Shown: piece by piece, positions 43,923-56,900 of the stretch
Layout of the letters: every line of letters starts with the position of its first letter
Numbering within the stretch: position 1 is the stretch's first letter
NCBI RefSeq assembly: GCF_002127325.2
Contig: NC_035443.2
Location: 28,301,838 to 28,365,837 of the forward strand
From: Helianthus annuus
Lineage: Eukaryota > Streptophyta > Magnoliopsida > Asterales > Asteraceae
Direction of reading: 5' to 3'
Length of the DNA: 64,000 nucleotides
Program-made: the position numbers and the translations under genes
Notes under the pieces: generated by a model
Seen by the model: only the letters and a program-made list of their open reading frames with translations
Told to the model about the DNA's origin: nothing
Databases searched by the model: none

Positions 43923-46900
43923 TGTCACACCCCGATTTCCACGTGTCTCACTGGTGGGCCCGGTGGGGGATTTCCGTGACGTGGTTGGCAACATAATAGT
44001 CAAACAACACAATTATATGAATGTACAGCGGAAGCAAAAGGTAAAATATATTACACTCCGAATATAAGTAATATCCAGTATTACAACGGAGGGTAAAAAG
44101 ATCCACAGGCGGATATATAATAAAACAGAAAAATTAGTTCAACAGACTTTGATATCTAGAGCTTGCGAGACTTGAGTAATGATGTCTGGAGTAGCCAGCC
44201 TATTACGTCTAGCATCTGCACTTAACCTTTTTGGAAAATACGTCAGTTTACACTGGTAAATACAACTCAACTGACTCGTTTAGAAAAGAGTTTGTCAATT
44301 GATTTGAATGCATTTCGGCACAAAATATCTTTATAACTTGGGACAATTATTTGTATATAATCTTGTATACAGATTTACTTATTTGCCCTCCATTAGTACC
44401 GGTTAGAAGAGCCGGTTTAAGTTATCTGACACGCCACCGGTATAATGCCCACAAGGTAGATTCCTTTAGTGGATTACCAATTTTTACATAATGCATCTGT
44501 CAGGTGTACGCCTACACCCCGTGCATAGGTCGTGGCCATTTCGTAAAATGATGCCAAGGATATCCGGGACATGGTCATTTAACCCCAAGGGCCATACATC
44601 AAATAATACAGAACAAAGCGGGTTATGTAAATACATTAATCACAATCCGATTTAAATGACTACATACCCGACCAAGCGGTACTTTTATAGTACCGTATCC
44701 CAAGCCCGTATAGGGAAATAAGTTAAGAGTATTTACCTGAGCAAAGTATCAATCAAATACAGCAAATGCAAGTACTTTTACTGGGCTCCTAATCTGGAAC
44801 GAAGGTTTATAATAACCAATTAAAATCCTAACGGGTCTTTAATTTAGCCGTAGCTTAGACCGATCAGTTTCAAAGGATAGTTACGGTTTAATCGCGTGAA
44901 AGGCGAAAACCGGGAATGGAATGTGATTTGGACCCAACAAGTTTGAAGACTTGTTTTATATGGGTATAATAACCACACTCTGGATTTTGGGGTCAAAACA
45001 ATATGGTTTGACCCGTTTCGGCTAGTTTATGTAAACTAGTTACATAAGCCGAATCGTGCGCGCAAAAGGCGTAACGGGTAACCGTAAGAGTCCTACACTG
45101 GTTTCCTAAGTCAATATGCTTTTAAAGAGGTTGTGGTATCATTAGGATACCTTCCATAATGCCCGTAACGAGTTTAAGTTCATATTATGCCCCGTAGGGG
45201 TATTTCGGTCTTTTTAAAGATTATAAAAGAGGTTTCTGAGTTCTACAGGAAATCTGAGTTTCCCGAACAGTTTATAAAGTCTAAAATACCTTATTTATTA
45301 TTTAAAATCAGTAGCAACTGGAATCGGGTCAAAAGACCTTGTAGAACTCAAGTTATGGCCGAAAAGGGTATATTCGGTATTTACCGAACCGTTGCCATAA
45401 CCGCAGGTTATGAGTAGGTTAAAAATAATTAAAAATCTTTAAAAATCCCAAAATATTAGTTTACATCAGTGTGTAAAAGGTTTGGTGTCGAAATCCAGGT
45501 TTTGATAGGCGTTATGCTAATTGCGCTATTTAATTACTAAAGTTTCCGTAATTTGCGCTATTTAGCATAACTCCTATTCTGGACCTCGGATTGACGTGAA
45601 ATTTTAGGGACATGCTTAGAAATCAGTAACTAAGATTATGGTCCTTTCACATGTCCGAAATTCTCGTTTTAAATTAAAAAGGGCGTCACGGTCAACTTTT
45701 AAGCATTTAACGGAAATGTGTAAAAGACTCGGACAAACAACGAACCGGTCACAGAGAGTTATGCCATCATGTAACCTGGTCCTAAGAGAGTCCTAAGGCA
45801 TATCTAAAACATACTTTAACAGGTCAGAACTGAAGTCAAAGCAAAAGTCAATGCTTTGCGACTTTCGGCTCCGAACCGGGTCAAAACAGTAAATGGTCGG
45901 ATCAAACAAGCTTAGATTAGTTAATTTACTTATTATCATGTTTTATGAATGTTAAAACAGGTTACACGCCATCTACATTGCTGATTATGCGGAATATCGT
46001 AAAATAGCATTTCTGTTGACTTTTTCTAAGCACGTTTGACTCGACATTCGGACTAGTTAGAGTGGGAATCAGAGGGTGCCCTTTTAAGGGTTTAAAGCCC
46101 ACATGATTACCAACACATAACTACCTTTGATTCGATAAACCACTGGACCATTTGTGATTTATCGCAAAGTCAACTGTTAGTTACGACGGCGTGACTTCTA
46201 AGCTAAAACTAAGTGATAACTCAATTAAGAAATGAGTAGAACACTTACTGAAGTCCTATGCACGAAATGTGACCACTTGAGAGAAGGTTTGAGCTCCAGA
46301 AGTGATCCAAGAATGCAGATGAAGGTGTGAACAATGGATTGCAACTTATGGCCCTTTTGTAGTGAATTTCTCACCATAAGAAGTTGACACACAACTCTAC
46401 CACTGACCACAACTCATCAACATGTGTCCCTAATGCTTAGGGGTTGTTTAGGGGTCACTTGGAAGGATTTAAATGCATTTCATGGCATTTAGAAGGCTGA
46501 ACAGGCAAGTTAATCATTTTTTCTGCATCTGTGTCTTTCACGCGGCCCGCATGAAGGATTAGGCAACATGGACGCGGGCCGCCTGAATCCTATTGTCAGG
46601 AACCGTATCTACAGATGGCTCGCGGCCCGCATTGAGTTACATGTTTCATCAACGCGGCCCGCCTGAGGCCTGTAAACCAAGATTTTCAAATCTTTTGCCA
46701 TGATGAGCCTGACCTTTCGGTTTCGAAGGGGTAACTTTGCGATTTGGCCCATGATTATTTACGAATAAGGGCCTCGCGACTATTACCCGCATTGTTAAGT
46801 CCCTGGTTAGTTTAATTACTATCCGGAAAGCCTTAACTTTTATTGTTGACGCTTTTTACCCCTCGCATACGAATTTGATCATAACTTTCTCGTTTTAAAA

Positions 46901-47268
46901 CGGAACTTCACGAAATTTATATCGTATATTCTAGTGAGCGTATTTTACAGTTACAAAGACTCGGGTTCGTCAAAGGGTCAATCAGAGGTATAAATTAAAC
47001 ATGTTGACACAATTAACCCCTGTAGCTTGTAAACTCTCACTTTCTTCCGCATTTCGCTCCGTACGATCCATGATTTATTCGTTTGAAGGTACGAGCATCA
47101 CTTAGGGCTACTATACAGTATATTTACCCCTTGTTGACATTTTTAACCCTCGAATTTACATACTTTCAAGGTTTGTCAACTTTAGTACTTTATTTAGTAT
47201 TTAATACCACGTGTAAACTCATGACACGTGTCAACACATTATTGGACACAAAATTTCGAGGTGTTACA
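43923..47268 (-). repeat. Tekay 3' LTR (3346 bp)
   Basis: Begins TGTCACACCCC and ends GAGGTGTTACA in plus orientation. Nearly identical to 53917-57262 and of equal length. Contains paired GC palindromes at 46542-46662 and internal repeats with phrases like CCCGTAGGGGTATTTCGGTC. Confidence 0.95.
46542..46662. repeat. Four GCGGCCCGC palindromes, spaced 32/48/32 bp
   Basis: GCGGCCCGC at 46542-46550, 46622-46630 and 46654-46662, and its complement GCGGGCCGC at 46574-46582. The starts are 32, 48 and 32 bp apart, so two pairs form an 80-bp period. The second LTR has the same layout at 56537, 56569, 56617 and 56649, the last with one C to T change. Confidence 0.9.
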
Positions 47269-47283
47269 TCCTCACCCCCTTAA
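47269..47283 (-). other. Polypurine tract of Tekay element
   Basis: On the minus strand TTAAGGGGGTGAGGA abuts the 3' LTR, the plus-strand priming site. Confidence 0.85.
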
Positions 47284-47289
47284 AATAAA

Positions 47290-49712
47290 TCTCGACCCGA
47301 GATTTGCTGAAATAAATAAGGGTATTTTTCTTTCATCGTGGATTCAACCTCCCACGTGAATTCGGGACCCCTACGGGCATCCTACTTGACCTTTACAATA
47401 GGTACGTGCTTCCTTCGAAGCTTCTTTACCTGTCGATCTTCAATCGACAAAGGTTTTTCCACAAATTTTAAGCTCTCATCTATATGCACATCTGTATATG
47501 GTATTACCAGTGATTCCTCAGCGAAGCACCTCTTTAGATTGCAGATGTGGAAGACATTGTGAATTCCATTGAGCTCCTCCGGTAAGTTTAACTTATAGGC
47601 AACTGACCCGACACGTTCGATAACCTCGAAAGGTCCTATGTATCTCGGGCTTAGTTTGCCTTTCTTACTGAAACGCATCACCCCCTTCCAGGGTGATACT
47701 TTAAGTAACACTTTTTCACCTACTTCGAAGTGAAAATCTTTACGCTTTGGATCTGCGTAACTTTTCTGCCTATCTCGGGCAGCCTTGAGACGGTCTCGAA
47801 TCTGGACAATCTTGTCCGTCGTTTCGAAGACTATCTCTGGTCCTGATAATTGGACGTCTCCAACTTCCGCCCAACAAACAGGCGATCTACACTTTCTACC
47901 ATACAATGCCTCGAAGGGCGCAGCCTTAATGCTGGTATGATAGCTATTGTTGTAGGAGAATTCGATTAATGGTAGGTTCTTATCCCAACTACCACCCAAA
48001 TCGATCGCACATGCACGTAGCATGTTTTCCAACGTCTGAATAGTACGCTCACTCTGACCGTCTGTCTGAGGATGGTAAGCCGTACTAAAATTCAAACGTG
48101 TGCCCAAAGATTGCTGGAAACTTTTCCAGAAATGCAACGTGTATCTAGTATCTCTGTCAGAGATAATAGACACAGGTATGCCATGTAAGGCTACAATCTT
48201 ATCAACGTATAGCTGGGCTAACATGTCGGAGCTATAAGTCTCCTTGATGGGTAAGAAATGTGCTGACTTAGTCAGTCTATCAACTATAACCCATATTGTA
48301 TCATTTCCTTTCTTCGTCTTGGGTAACTTGGTAATAAAATCCATAGTTACACATTCCCACTTCCATTCGGGAAGTTCAGGCTGTTGTAGCAAGCCTGACG
48401 GCTTTTGATGCTCAGCTTTGACTTGCGCACAAGTCAAGCATTTGGCTACATAGGCGGCTACAGACTTTTTCAAGCCTATCCACCAATAATTTGCCTTTAG
48501 ATCCTGGTACATCTTATCAGATCCAGGGTGAACAGAATATTTGGAACTATGGGCTTCCTGGAGGATAACATCTCGTAGTCCTCCATAAATTGGAACCCAT
48601 ATTCGTCCATTTAACCGTAAAATTCCGTCCTTGCTAAGAGTTAACTGCTCCTCAGTTACTCCTAGCTTTTCTTTAGGATAGTTAGCTTCCAACACAGCTT
48701 CCCTCTGTGCAGCTAACAACCTTTCAATCAAATTATTCTTCACTTCAATGCTCTTGGCATTGATTCGGATGGGTTTCACCCTTTCCTTTCGACTTAAGGC
48801 ATCAACGACTACATTCGCCTTGCCGGGATGATATCTGATTTCACAGTCATAATCACTTAAAGTCTTCATCCAACGGCGTTGCCTCATGTTTAATTCCTTC
48901 TGATTAAACAGATATTGAAGGCTCTTATGATCAGAATAGATCACAAACTTTATACCATACAGATAATGCCTCCACAGTTTTAATGCGAACACAACGGCAC
49001 CCAACTCCAAGTCATGGGTGGTGTAATTCTTTTCATGCACCTTTAACTGTCTTGAAGCATAGGCAATAACCTTGCCTTTCTGCATAAGCACACACCCCAT
49101 GCCAGTGTGTGATGCATCGCAGTAAACTACGAACTCTTCGGTACCTTCAGGCAATGTCAGTACAGGAGCGTTGCTCAACTTTTGCTTTAGAATATCAAAG
49201 GACTCTTGCTGCTTAGGGCCCCAAACGAACTTTACTTTCTTCTTAGTCAAGGAAGTTAAGGGCGCAGCAATCCTTGAAAAATTCTCAATGAAACGCCTGT
49301 AATATCCTGCTAACCCCAGGAAACTACGAATCTCTGTAGGCGTCTTTGGCTCTTGCCAATTCATGACAGCTTCTACTTTAGCGGGATCCACTTGGATACC
49401 ACGCTCGCTGACAACATGTCCAAGAAATTGGACTTCTCGAAGCCAGAATTCGCACTTAGAGAATTTGGCATAGAGTTTCTCCTGATGCAGGAGTTTGAGA
49501 ATACATCGAAGGTGTTTCTCATGGTCACTTTGATTCTTCAAATAGATTAGAATGTCGTCGATGAAAACGATGACGAATTTATCTATGTATGGCTTGCAAA
49601 CGCGATTCATGAGATCCATGAACGCAGCCGGTGCATTAGTGAGCCCAAAAGGCATCACTAGGAACTCATAGTGACCATTGAGTCCTAAATGCGGTTTTAT
49701 GTACGTCTTCAT
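47290..49712 (-). pseudogene. Tekay pol, second part: RT, RNase H, integrase, chromodomain remnant
   Basis: Open from 49712 down to a stop at 47382. Domains: reverse transcriptase palm ([24 protein letters not shown], where FIDD takes the place of the usual YxDD), RNase H ([23 protein letters not shown]), integrase zinc finger ([19 protein letters not shown]), integrase core with MDFI, SDRD and an [13 protein letters not shown] glutamate, then a C-terminal domain ([16 protein letters not shown]). After VPIVKVK a stop replaces the tryptophan expected in chromodomain remnants; coding-like sequence (DARRGPEFTWE) continues to about 47290. The other frame joins at 49680 by a 2-bp loss. Confidence 0.9.
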
Positions 49713-51882
49713 CTCTGACTTTCAGTTGATGGTAGCCTGACCTCAAATCAATCTTCGAGAAATAACTTGCCCCTTGTAATTGATCGAACAAATCGTCGAT
49801 CCTCGGCAAGGGATATCTATTCTTTATCGTGACTTTATTAAGCTCGCGATAATCGATGCACAGACGCATCGATCCGTCCTTCTTCTTGACAAACAGGACT
49901 AGCGCTCCCCAGGGAGACGAACTAGGTTTAATGAAACCTTTAGCTAGCAGTTCATCCAATTGTGTCCTTAACTCCTTCATTTCGGTTGGTGCTAGCCTGT
50001 AAGGCGCTCGAGCAACAGGTGCTGCTCCAGGGATGATATCGATCCTGAATTCCACTTGCCTATCTGGTGGCAAACCAGGTAGATCTTCCGGGAAAACTTC
50101 TGGATATTCCGAAATGACGGGAATGTCTTCTATCTTCGGTTTTGGTTCTTCAATAATCACTTGTGCCATGTAGTTGACACAACCCTTCTTTAGACATTTT
50201 GAAGCCTTGAGCATAGTCACTTGCTCAGGCAATCCATACTGGGTATCTCCGCGAATGGTAAGCGATTCACCAGACGGAGTCTTTATCACCACTTGCTTTC
50301 TGTTGCAGACGATTTGGGCCTGGTTGTGAGATAACCAGTCCATACCCAGAACTATGTCAAAACCAGCCAATTTAAAGGGAAGTAGAGATAGAGGAAAAAA
50401 GTGGTTCTTAATGGATATCACACATCCATCTAACACAGTGGAGACGGTTTCTATTGTGCCATCTGCTAGCTCTACCTCATAATTCACATTTAAGGTTTTG
50501 ACAGGCATGTTTAGCAATTTGCAAAATTTATGATCTACGAAAGACTTATCAGCGCCTGAATCAAAAAGTACTCTTGCAAAGACATCATTTACAAGGAAAG
50601 TACCTGTGATCACGGTATCGTCTAGAATCGCTTCTTTGGCATCCAATCGAAAGACTCTAACATTTGTCTTCTTGACCTCTTCAGGTTTCTTGGCATACTT
50701 AGGACAGTTGGTTTTGATATGCCCTTTCTCATTGCAGTTGTAGCATGTGGCATCTTTTATCTTCTTGCACTCTATCGACTTGTGCTCTTTAGACTTGCAT
50801 ATCCCACATGCAGGTGCTCCTGAATTAGAATTGGATTCAAGTCTGCATTTTCCAAAGTGGCGTCTCTGGCAATTCGTGCACTTTGGTTTTTCCTCTGTCT
50901 GCTGACTGTTCCTTCCAGACCCAAACTTCTTAGAATCAGTGTTTCCCTTGTGCTTCTTCTCTGACCCTCGTGAGTTATCATCCTCACGCTTCCTCTTACT
51001 TTCTTCAGATTTCTTTAGCGATATCAACCTGACCGCATCTAAAGTAAGGGATAAGGAGAGATCAGCGGTTGACCTAAACGTAGCAGGTCTTGAAGCCTTA
51101 ACACTGGCCTTGATTTCTGGGGCTAAACCCCCAATGAAGCGAGCAATTCGCTTGGGCTCTGGTGTTACTAGGTAAGGAACCAGTCTGGACGGGGTATTAA
51201 AACTGGTGAGGTAAGCTTGACAATCTAAGTTTGTCATCACCAATGACAAGAAGTCAGATTCAATTCTTTCGACTTCATGTTGAGGGCAGTAGTTCTCCAT
51301 AATGAGAGTAACAAACTGCTCCCATGTCATGTTGTAGAGCGGGATCTTCCCAGAAGCTTGAATGAGAGACCTCCACCATGCCAGCGCCTCTCCTTTGAAC
51401 GATTGGGATACATACTTTACTACATCCCTTTCAGCACATCCGCTGATGTCCACCACCGTATCCATTTCATCCAACCAGGTCATACAATCTACTGCTCCCT
51501 TTTCCCCAGTAAAATCTCGGGGTTTACAGGAAACAAAGTACTTATAGGTACAAGACTTGGTACGTGGTTCATTATCGAACACTGGCTTCTTGGATGGGAC
51601 ACTGTGTTCATTTGATGAATGACGATCGTCATCCTTCTTTGGTCCTTCATTCTTAGAGGGCGGCTTATTATGAGGCTCTGAATGAGTTTTAGGGACATAT
51701 TTAGAGCGGGGTACAGATGAGGCTCGACTATGCGTCTCACTATACTCCTTAAGTTGTTCTTCTACAGCTTTAGATACAGCTGTGTTGATCAGTGAACGAA
51801 GCTCTCCTTTGGTTATATTAACCCTTTCATTATCATCGTGGTTTTCCAAAGGATGAATGTTTATCTCGTCAGAGTCAGCCAT
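49666..51882 (-). pseudogene. Tekay gag-protease-RT, first part of gag-pol
   Basis: Starts ATG at 51882 and runs 738 codons. The first 110 residues are charged and disordered. Retrotransposon Gag follows (residues about 115-290, [20 protein letters not shown]), then Cys/His knuckles ([28 protein letters not shown] and a degenerate [12 protein letters not shown]). Next are an aspartic protease ([11 protein letters not shown], about residue 440) and reverse transcriptase start ([44 protein letters not shown]). It terminates soon after KTAFRT because two bases appear to be missing near 49680. Gag and protease could still be made. Confidence 0.9.
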
Positions 51883-52930
51883 GTAGTCTTTGCTGCTACA
51901 AAAGAAGGTAGGGGCAAAGTTTATTTAGAAGTTTATTATGGAATTGTCTTTTATGGCAATTCATTAACCATGGTAACATAGACCATATCTGGTTAATCTG
52001 TTACTCACATTATTTTAGGATTTGAATATAACTTATCCTAATTACAAACAATATTGTTAGTGGCATAAAAGCCTAGTCACGAGGACGTTTTTATAATATT
52101 AGCCGGGATTACAGAGAATCAAGGCATGAAGGTTTGAACCGTAGTCCTTTTACCTTTTCTGACAGGGAGTCATAGACTACAACTGCCTTTTGTCTTATAT
52201 GACAATAAATATGGCCCATAGGCACTACACCACTAATGGATGTTTAATAAATTTGGCCCGTAGGCACTACATCGCTAATGGATGTTTAATAAATGATCAT
52301 CTTCATTGATGCTTTAACCCATGATTTACAAATAATTAATTTGGGCTTTGGAATCCTTAGAAGGATTCTTATATAAGAATGACGCGTGCGATTTTAACGA
52401 ATCACATCTGCCATGAACGTTAACATGTTTACAAAGGTTAACTGGGAATCTGAATCTTTTAATCAGGTCTTACCATCTTGGCCGGGTCTTATAATGACAC
52501 CTGGCTAGGTTTCACTCTTAAGATTCTTTTTAATAATTAACGTAGAACAATCCTTAATTGGAATGTTAACGAGGATCTGAAACTAATTATGGAACTACCA
52601 TCTTGGCCCTGCCTTAAAATGACACATGAGCTAGGTCTTGTCCTTTTTAGATTTTGCCATCTTATTATAATGGTAGATCTTATATAATATAGGAATGATA
52701 TCTTCACATAATCGTTCCTTTTTTTAAAAAAAAAATTAAAACAAGTATATGGTTGCCCTAAACGGGACTTCTTAAGAACATGACTTGCCCATGCAAGGGT
52801 TAATCAGAAAAAAATAACAAGGAAGTAATGAAACGAAATAGAATTCGTCCTATGTTCTTGTCTAGACTCAAAATGTGCAATTGCGTAACTGAGATTAAAC
52901 ACAAAGGCTAGTGTTTAATTCACTCAGTGT
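51883..52930 (-). other. Tekay 5' untranslated leader
   Basis: About 1.05 kb between PBS and gag with no ORF. It contains two copies of a short TGGCCC(A/G)TAGGCACTACA phrase (about 52213 and 52254) and repeated TTACCATCTTGG-type phrases (about 52470 and 52590). Confidence 0.6.
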
Positions 52931-52945
52931 TGGCTCTGATACCAA
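52931..52945 (-). other. Tekay primer-binding site (initiator tRNA-Met)
   Basis: On the minus strand TTGGTATCAGAGCCA, two bases after the LTR end. Confidence 0.9.
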
Positions 52946-52947
52946 CC

Positions 52948-53173
52948 TGTCACACCCCGATTTCCACGTGTCTCACCGGTGGGCCCGGTGGGGGATTTCC
53001 GTGACGTGGTTGGCAACATAATAGTCAAACAACACAATTATATGAATGCACAGCGGAAGCAAAAGGTAAAATATATTACAATCCGAATATAAGTAATATC
53101 CAGTATTACAACGGAGGGTAAAAAGATCCACAGGCGGATCGATAATAAAACAGTAACAATAGTTCAACAGACT
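52948..53173 (-). repeat. Tekay LTR stub (226 bp)
   Basis: The end of the 5' LTR next to the PBS, homologous to 43923-44148. It shows several differences (CACCGG versus CACTGG, ATGCACAG versus ATGTACAG, CAGTAACAAT versus CAGAAAAATT) from the two full LTRs, which agree with each other there. It stops in AGTTCAACAGACT. Confidence 0.9.
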
Positions 53174-53216
53174 GTGGACTGTTATGTTAATTCGGTACAT
53201 TCGGTACATCCTACAT
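53174..53216. other. Templated filler DNA at a rearrangement junction
   Basis: Two short copies of nearby flank: 53175-53200 equals 43254-43279 and 53201-53216 equals 43271-43286. After that, sequence restarts at the equivalent of 43223. Confidence 0.85.
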
Positions 53217-53916
53217 CTGTAATGGTAAGTGACATGTGTATAAGATGTGGACTGTTATGTTAATTCGGTACATCCTACATGGTGACAGTGATCTTAATGC
53301 TAGATGTAAACTGTGTAACTATACTTGACTTACCGTGCGCGAACATGTGATTTGAATATGGATGAAACTGATGTTGTTTGGTAACCAAGGTAGGGTTTGG
53401 GTTGAACAACTGGATGGGTAACTAAAACATACCGAGCAAATCGAGGTGAGTTCACTGCTCTTTTTCCAAGCATGCATCCCGGGGAGGGATATCGGGTAAC
53501 ATTCCGGGGAGGAATGTCAGGTTATTGGGATGTTTGTTATTACACTCATTTCTATCATATAAGACCCCTTACATCTACCGTTAGTTGCCGGGGAGGCAAC
53601 GAGGTTATTAGTTGATAGCGCTATTAGGTTTGGTACCCTCACACCGTACCGGGGAGGACGGGCGTGAACTAATTACCTTAAAGCATGACCAATGTTTTGA
53701 TAGAGACATTGGGGTTGGGCAAATACATCTTGTAGCCATCTGCGGTAATCGAGTTAATAACAACATCAAAGCAAATCATTGTACTGTGTTATACTCATAT
53801 CTGGTAACTAAACGCGTTAACAAAACTTTGAACTCACCAGCGTCGTCTGACACACTTGTCTACATGCTTGCAGGTCGTTAGATTCTTGATATTGAGTTGC
53901 TATCTGGGAGTGCTGG
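53217..53916 (+). repeat. Duplicated host-LTR flank (copy of 43223-43922)
   Basis: 700 bp equal in length to 43223-43922 and almost identical (a few substitutions, for example at 53341 and 53360), ending in GCTGG before the next LTR. Confidence 0.95.
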
Positions 53917-56900
53917 TGTCACACCCCGATTTCCACGTGTCTCACTGGTGGGCCCGGTGGGGGATTTCCGTGACGTGGTTGGCAACATAATAGTCAAACA
54001 ACACAATTATATGAATGTACAGCGGAAGCAAAAGGTAAAATATATTACACTCCGTATATAAGTAATATCCAGTATTACAACGGAGGGTAAAAAGATCCAC
54101 AGGCGGATATATAATAAAACAGAAAAATTAGTTCAACAGACTTTGACATCTAGAGCTTGCGAGACTTGAGTAATGATGTCTGGAGTAGCCAGCCTATTAC
54201 GTCTAGCATCTGCACTTAACCTTTTTGGAAAATACGTCAGTTTACACTGGTAAATGCAACTCAACTGACTCGTTTAGAAAAGAGTTTGTCAATTGATTTG
54301 AATGCACTTCGGCACAAAATATCTTTATAACTTGGGACAATTATTTGTATATAATCTTGTATACAGATTTACTTATTTGCCATCCATTAGTACCGGTTAG
54401 AAGAGCCGGTTTAAGTTATCTGACACGCCACCGGTATAATGCCCACAAGGTAGATTCCTTTAGTGGATTACCAGTTTTTACATAATGCATCTGTCAGGTG
54501 TACGCCTACACCCCGTGCATAGGTCGTGGCCATTTCGTAAAATGATGCCAAGGATATCCGGGACATGGTCATTTAACCCCAAGGGCCATACATCAAATAA
54601 TATAGAACAAAGCGGGTTATGTAAATACATTAATCACAATCCGATTTAAATGACTACATACCCGACCAAGCGGTACTTTTATAGTACCGTATCCCAAGCC
54701 CGTATAGGGAAATAAGTTAAGAGTATTTACCTGAGCAAAGTATCAATCAAATACAGCAAATGCAAGTACTCTTACTGGGCTCCTAATCTGGAACGAAGGT
54801 TTATAATAACCTATTAAAATCCTAACGGGTCTTTAATTTAGCCGTAGCTTAGACCGATCAGTTTTAAAGGATAGTTACGGTTTAATCGCGTGAAAGGCGA
54901 AAACCAGGAATGGAATGTGATTTGGACCCAACAAGTTTGAAGACTTGTTTTATATGGGTATAATAACCACACTCTGGATTTTGGGGTCAAAACAATATGG
55001 TTTGACCCGTTTCGGCTAGTTTATGTAAACTAGTTACATAAGCCGAACCGTGCGCGCAAAAGGCGTAACGGGTAACCGTAAGAGTCCTACACTGGTTTCC
55101 TAAGTCAATATGCTTTTAAAGAGGTTGTGGTATCAGTAGGATACCTTCCATAATGCCTGTAACGAGTTTAAGTTCATATTATGCCCCGTAGGGGTATTTC
55201 GGTCTTTTTAAAGATTATAAAAGAGGTTTCTGAGTTCTACAGGAAATCTGAGTTTCCCGAACAGTTTATAAAGTCTAAAATACCTTATTTATTATTTAAA
55301 ATCAGTAGCAACTGGAATCGGGTCAAAAGACCTTGTAGAACTCAAGTTATGGCCGAAAAGGGTATATTCGGTATTTACCGAACCGTTGCCATAACCGCAG
55401 GTTATGAGCAGGTTAAAAATAATTAAAAATCTTTAAAATCCCAAAATATTAGTTTACATCAGTGTGTAAAAGGTTTGGTGTCGAAATCCGGGTTTTGATA
55501 GGCGTTATGCTAATTGCGCTATTTAATTACTAAAGTTTCCGTAATTTGCGCTATTTAGCATAACTCCTATTCTGGACCTCGGATTGACGTGAAATTTTAG
55601 GGACATGCTTAGAAATCAGTAACTAAGATTATGGTCCTTTCACATCTCCGAAATTCTCGTTTTAAATTAAAAAGGGCGTTACGGTCAACTTTTAAGCATT
55701 TAACGGAAATGTGTAAAAGACTCGGACAAACAACGAACCGGTCACAGAGGGTTATGCCATCATGTAACCTGGTCCTAAGAGAGTCCAAAGGCATATCTAA
55801 AACATACTTTAACGGGTCAGAACTGAAGTCAAAGCAAAAGTCAAAGCTTTGCGACTTTCGGCTCCGAACCAGGTCAAAACAGTAAATGGTCGGATCAAAC
55901 AAGCTTAGATTAGTTAATTTACTTATTATCATGTTTTATGAATGTTAAAACAGGTTACACGCCATCTACATTACTGATTATGCGGAATATCGCAAAATAG
56001 CATTTCTATTGACTTTTTCTAAGCACGTTTGACTCGACATTCGGACTAGTTAGAGTGGGAATCAGAGGGTGCCCTTTTAAGGGTTTAAAGCCCACATGAT
56101 TACCAACACATAACTACCTTTGATTCGATAAACCACTGGACTATTTGTGATTTATCGCAAAGTCAACCCGGTTAGTTACGACGGTGTGACTTCTAAGCTA
56201 AAACTAAGTGATAACTCAATTAAGAAATGAGTAGAACACTTACTGAAGTCCTATGCACGAAATGTGACCACTTGAGAGAAGGTTTGAGCTCCAGAAGTGA
56301 TCCAAGAATGCAGATGAAGGTGTGAACAATGGATTGCAACTTATGGCCCTTTTATAGTGAATTTCTCACCAAAAGAAGTTGACACACAACTCTACCACTG
56401 ACCACAACTCATCAACATGTGTCCCTAATGCTTAGGGGTTGTATAGGGGTCACTTGGAAGGATTTAAATGCATTTCATGGCGTTTAGATGGCTGAACAGG
56501 CAAGTTAATCATTTTTTCTGCATCTGTGTCTTTCACGCGGCCCGCATGAAGGATTAGGCAACATGGACGCGGGCCGCCTGAATCTTATTGTCAGGAACCG
56601 TATCTACAGATGGCTCGCGGCCCGCATTGAGTTACATGTTTCATCAACGTGGCCCGCCTGAGGCCTGTAAACCAAGATTTTCAAATCTTTTGCCATGATG
56701 AGCCTGACCTTTCGGTTTCGAAGGGGTAACTTTGCGATTTGGCCCTTGATTAATTACGAATAAGGGCCTCGCGACTATTACCCGCATTGTTAAGCCCTGG
56801 TTAGTTTAATTACTATCCGGAAAGCCTTAACTTTTATTGTTGACGCTTTTAACCCCTCACATACGAATTTGATCATAACTTTCTCGTTTTAAAACGGAAC

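Noticed and set aside
45187..45417. Conserved 76-81 aa ORF shared by both Tekay LTRs (also at 55181)
   Set aside because: Conservation follows from LTR identity; the frame spans the internal repeat phrases and lacks any domain.
47382..51882. Endogenous pararetrovirus
   Set aside because: Integrase, LTRs, PBS and target duplications are all present and there is no movement-protein region, so this is a Ty3/gypsy retrotransposon.
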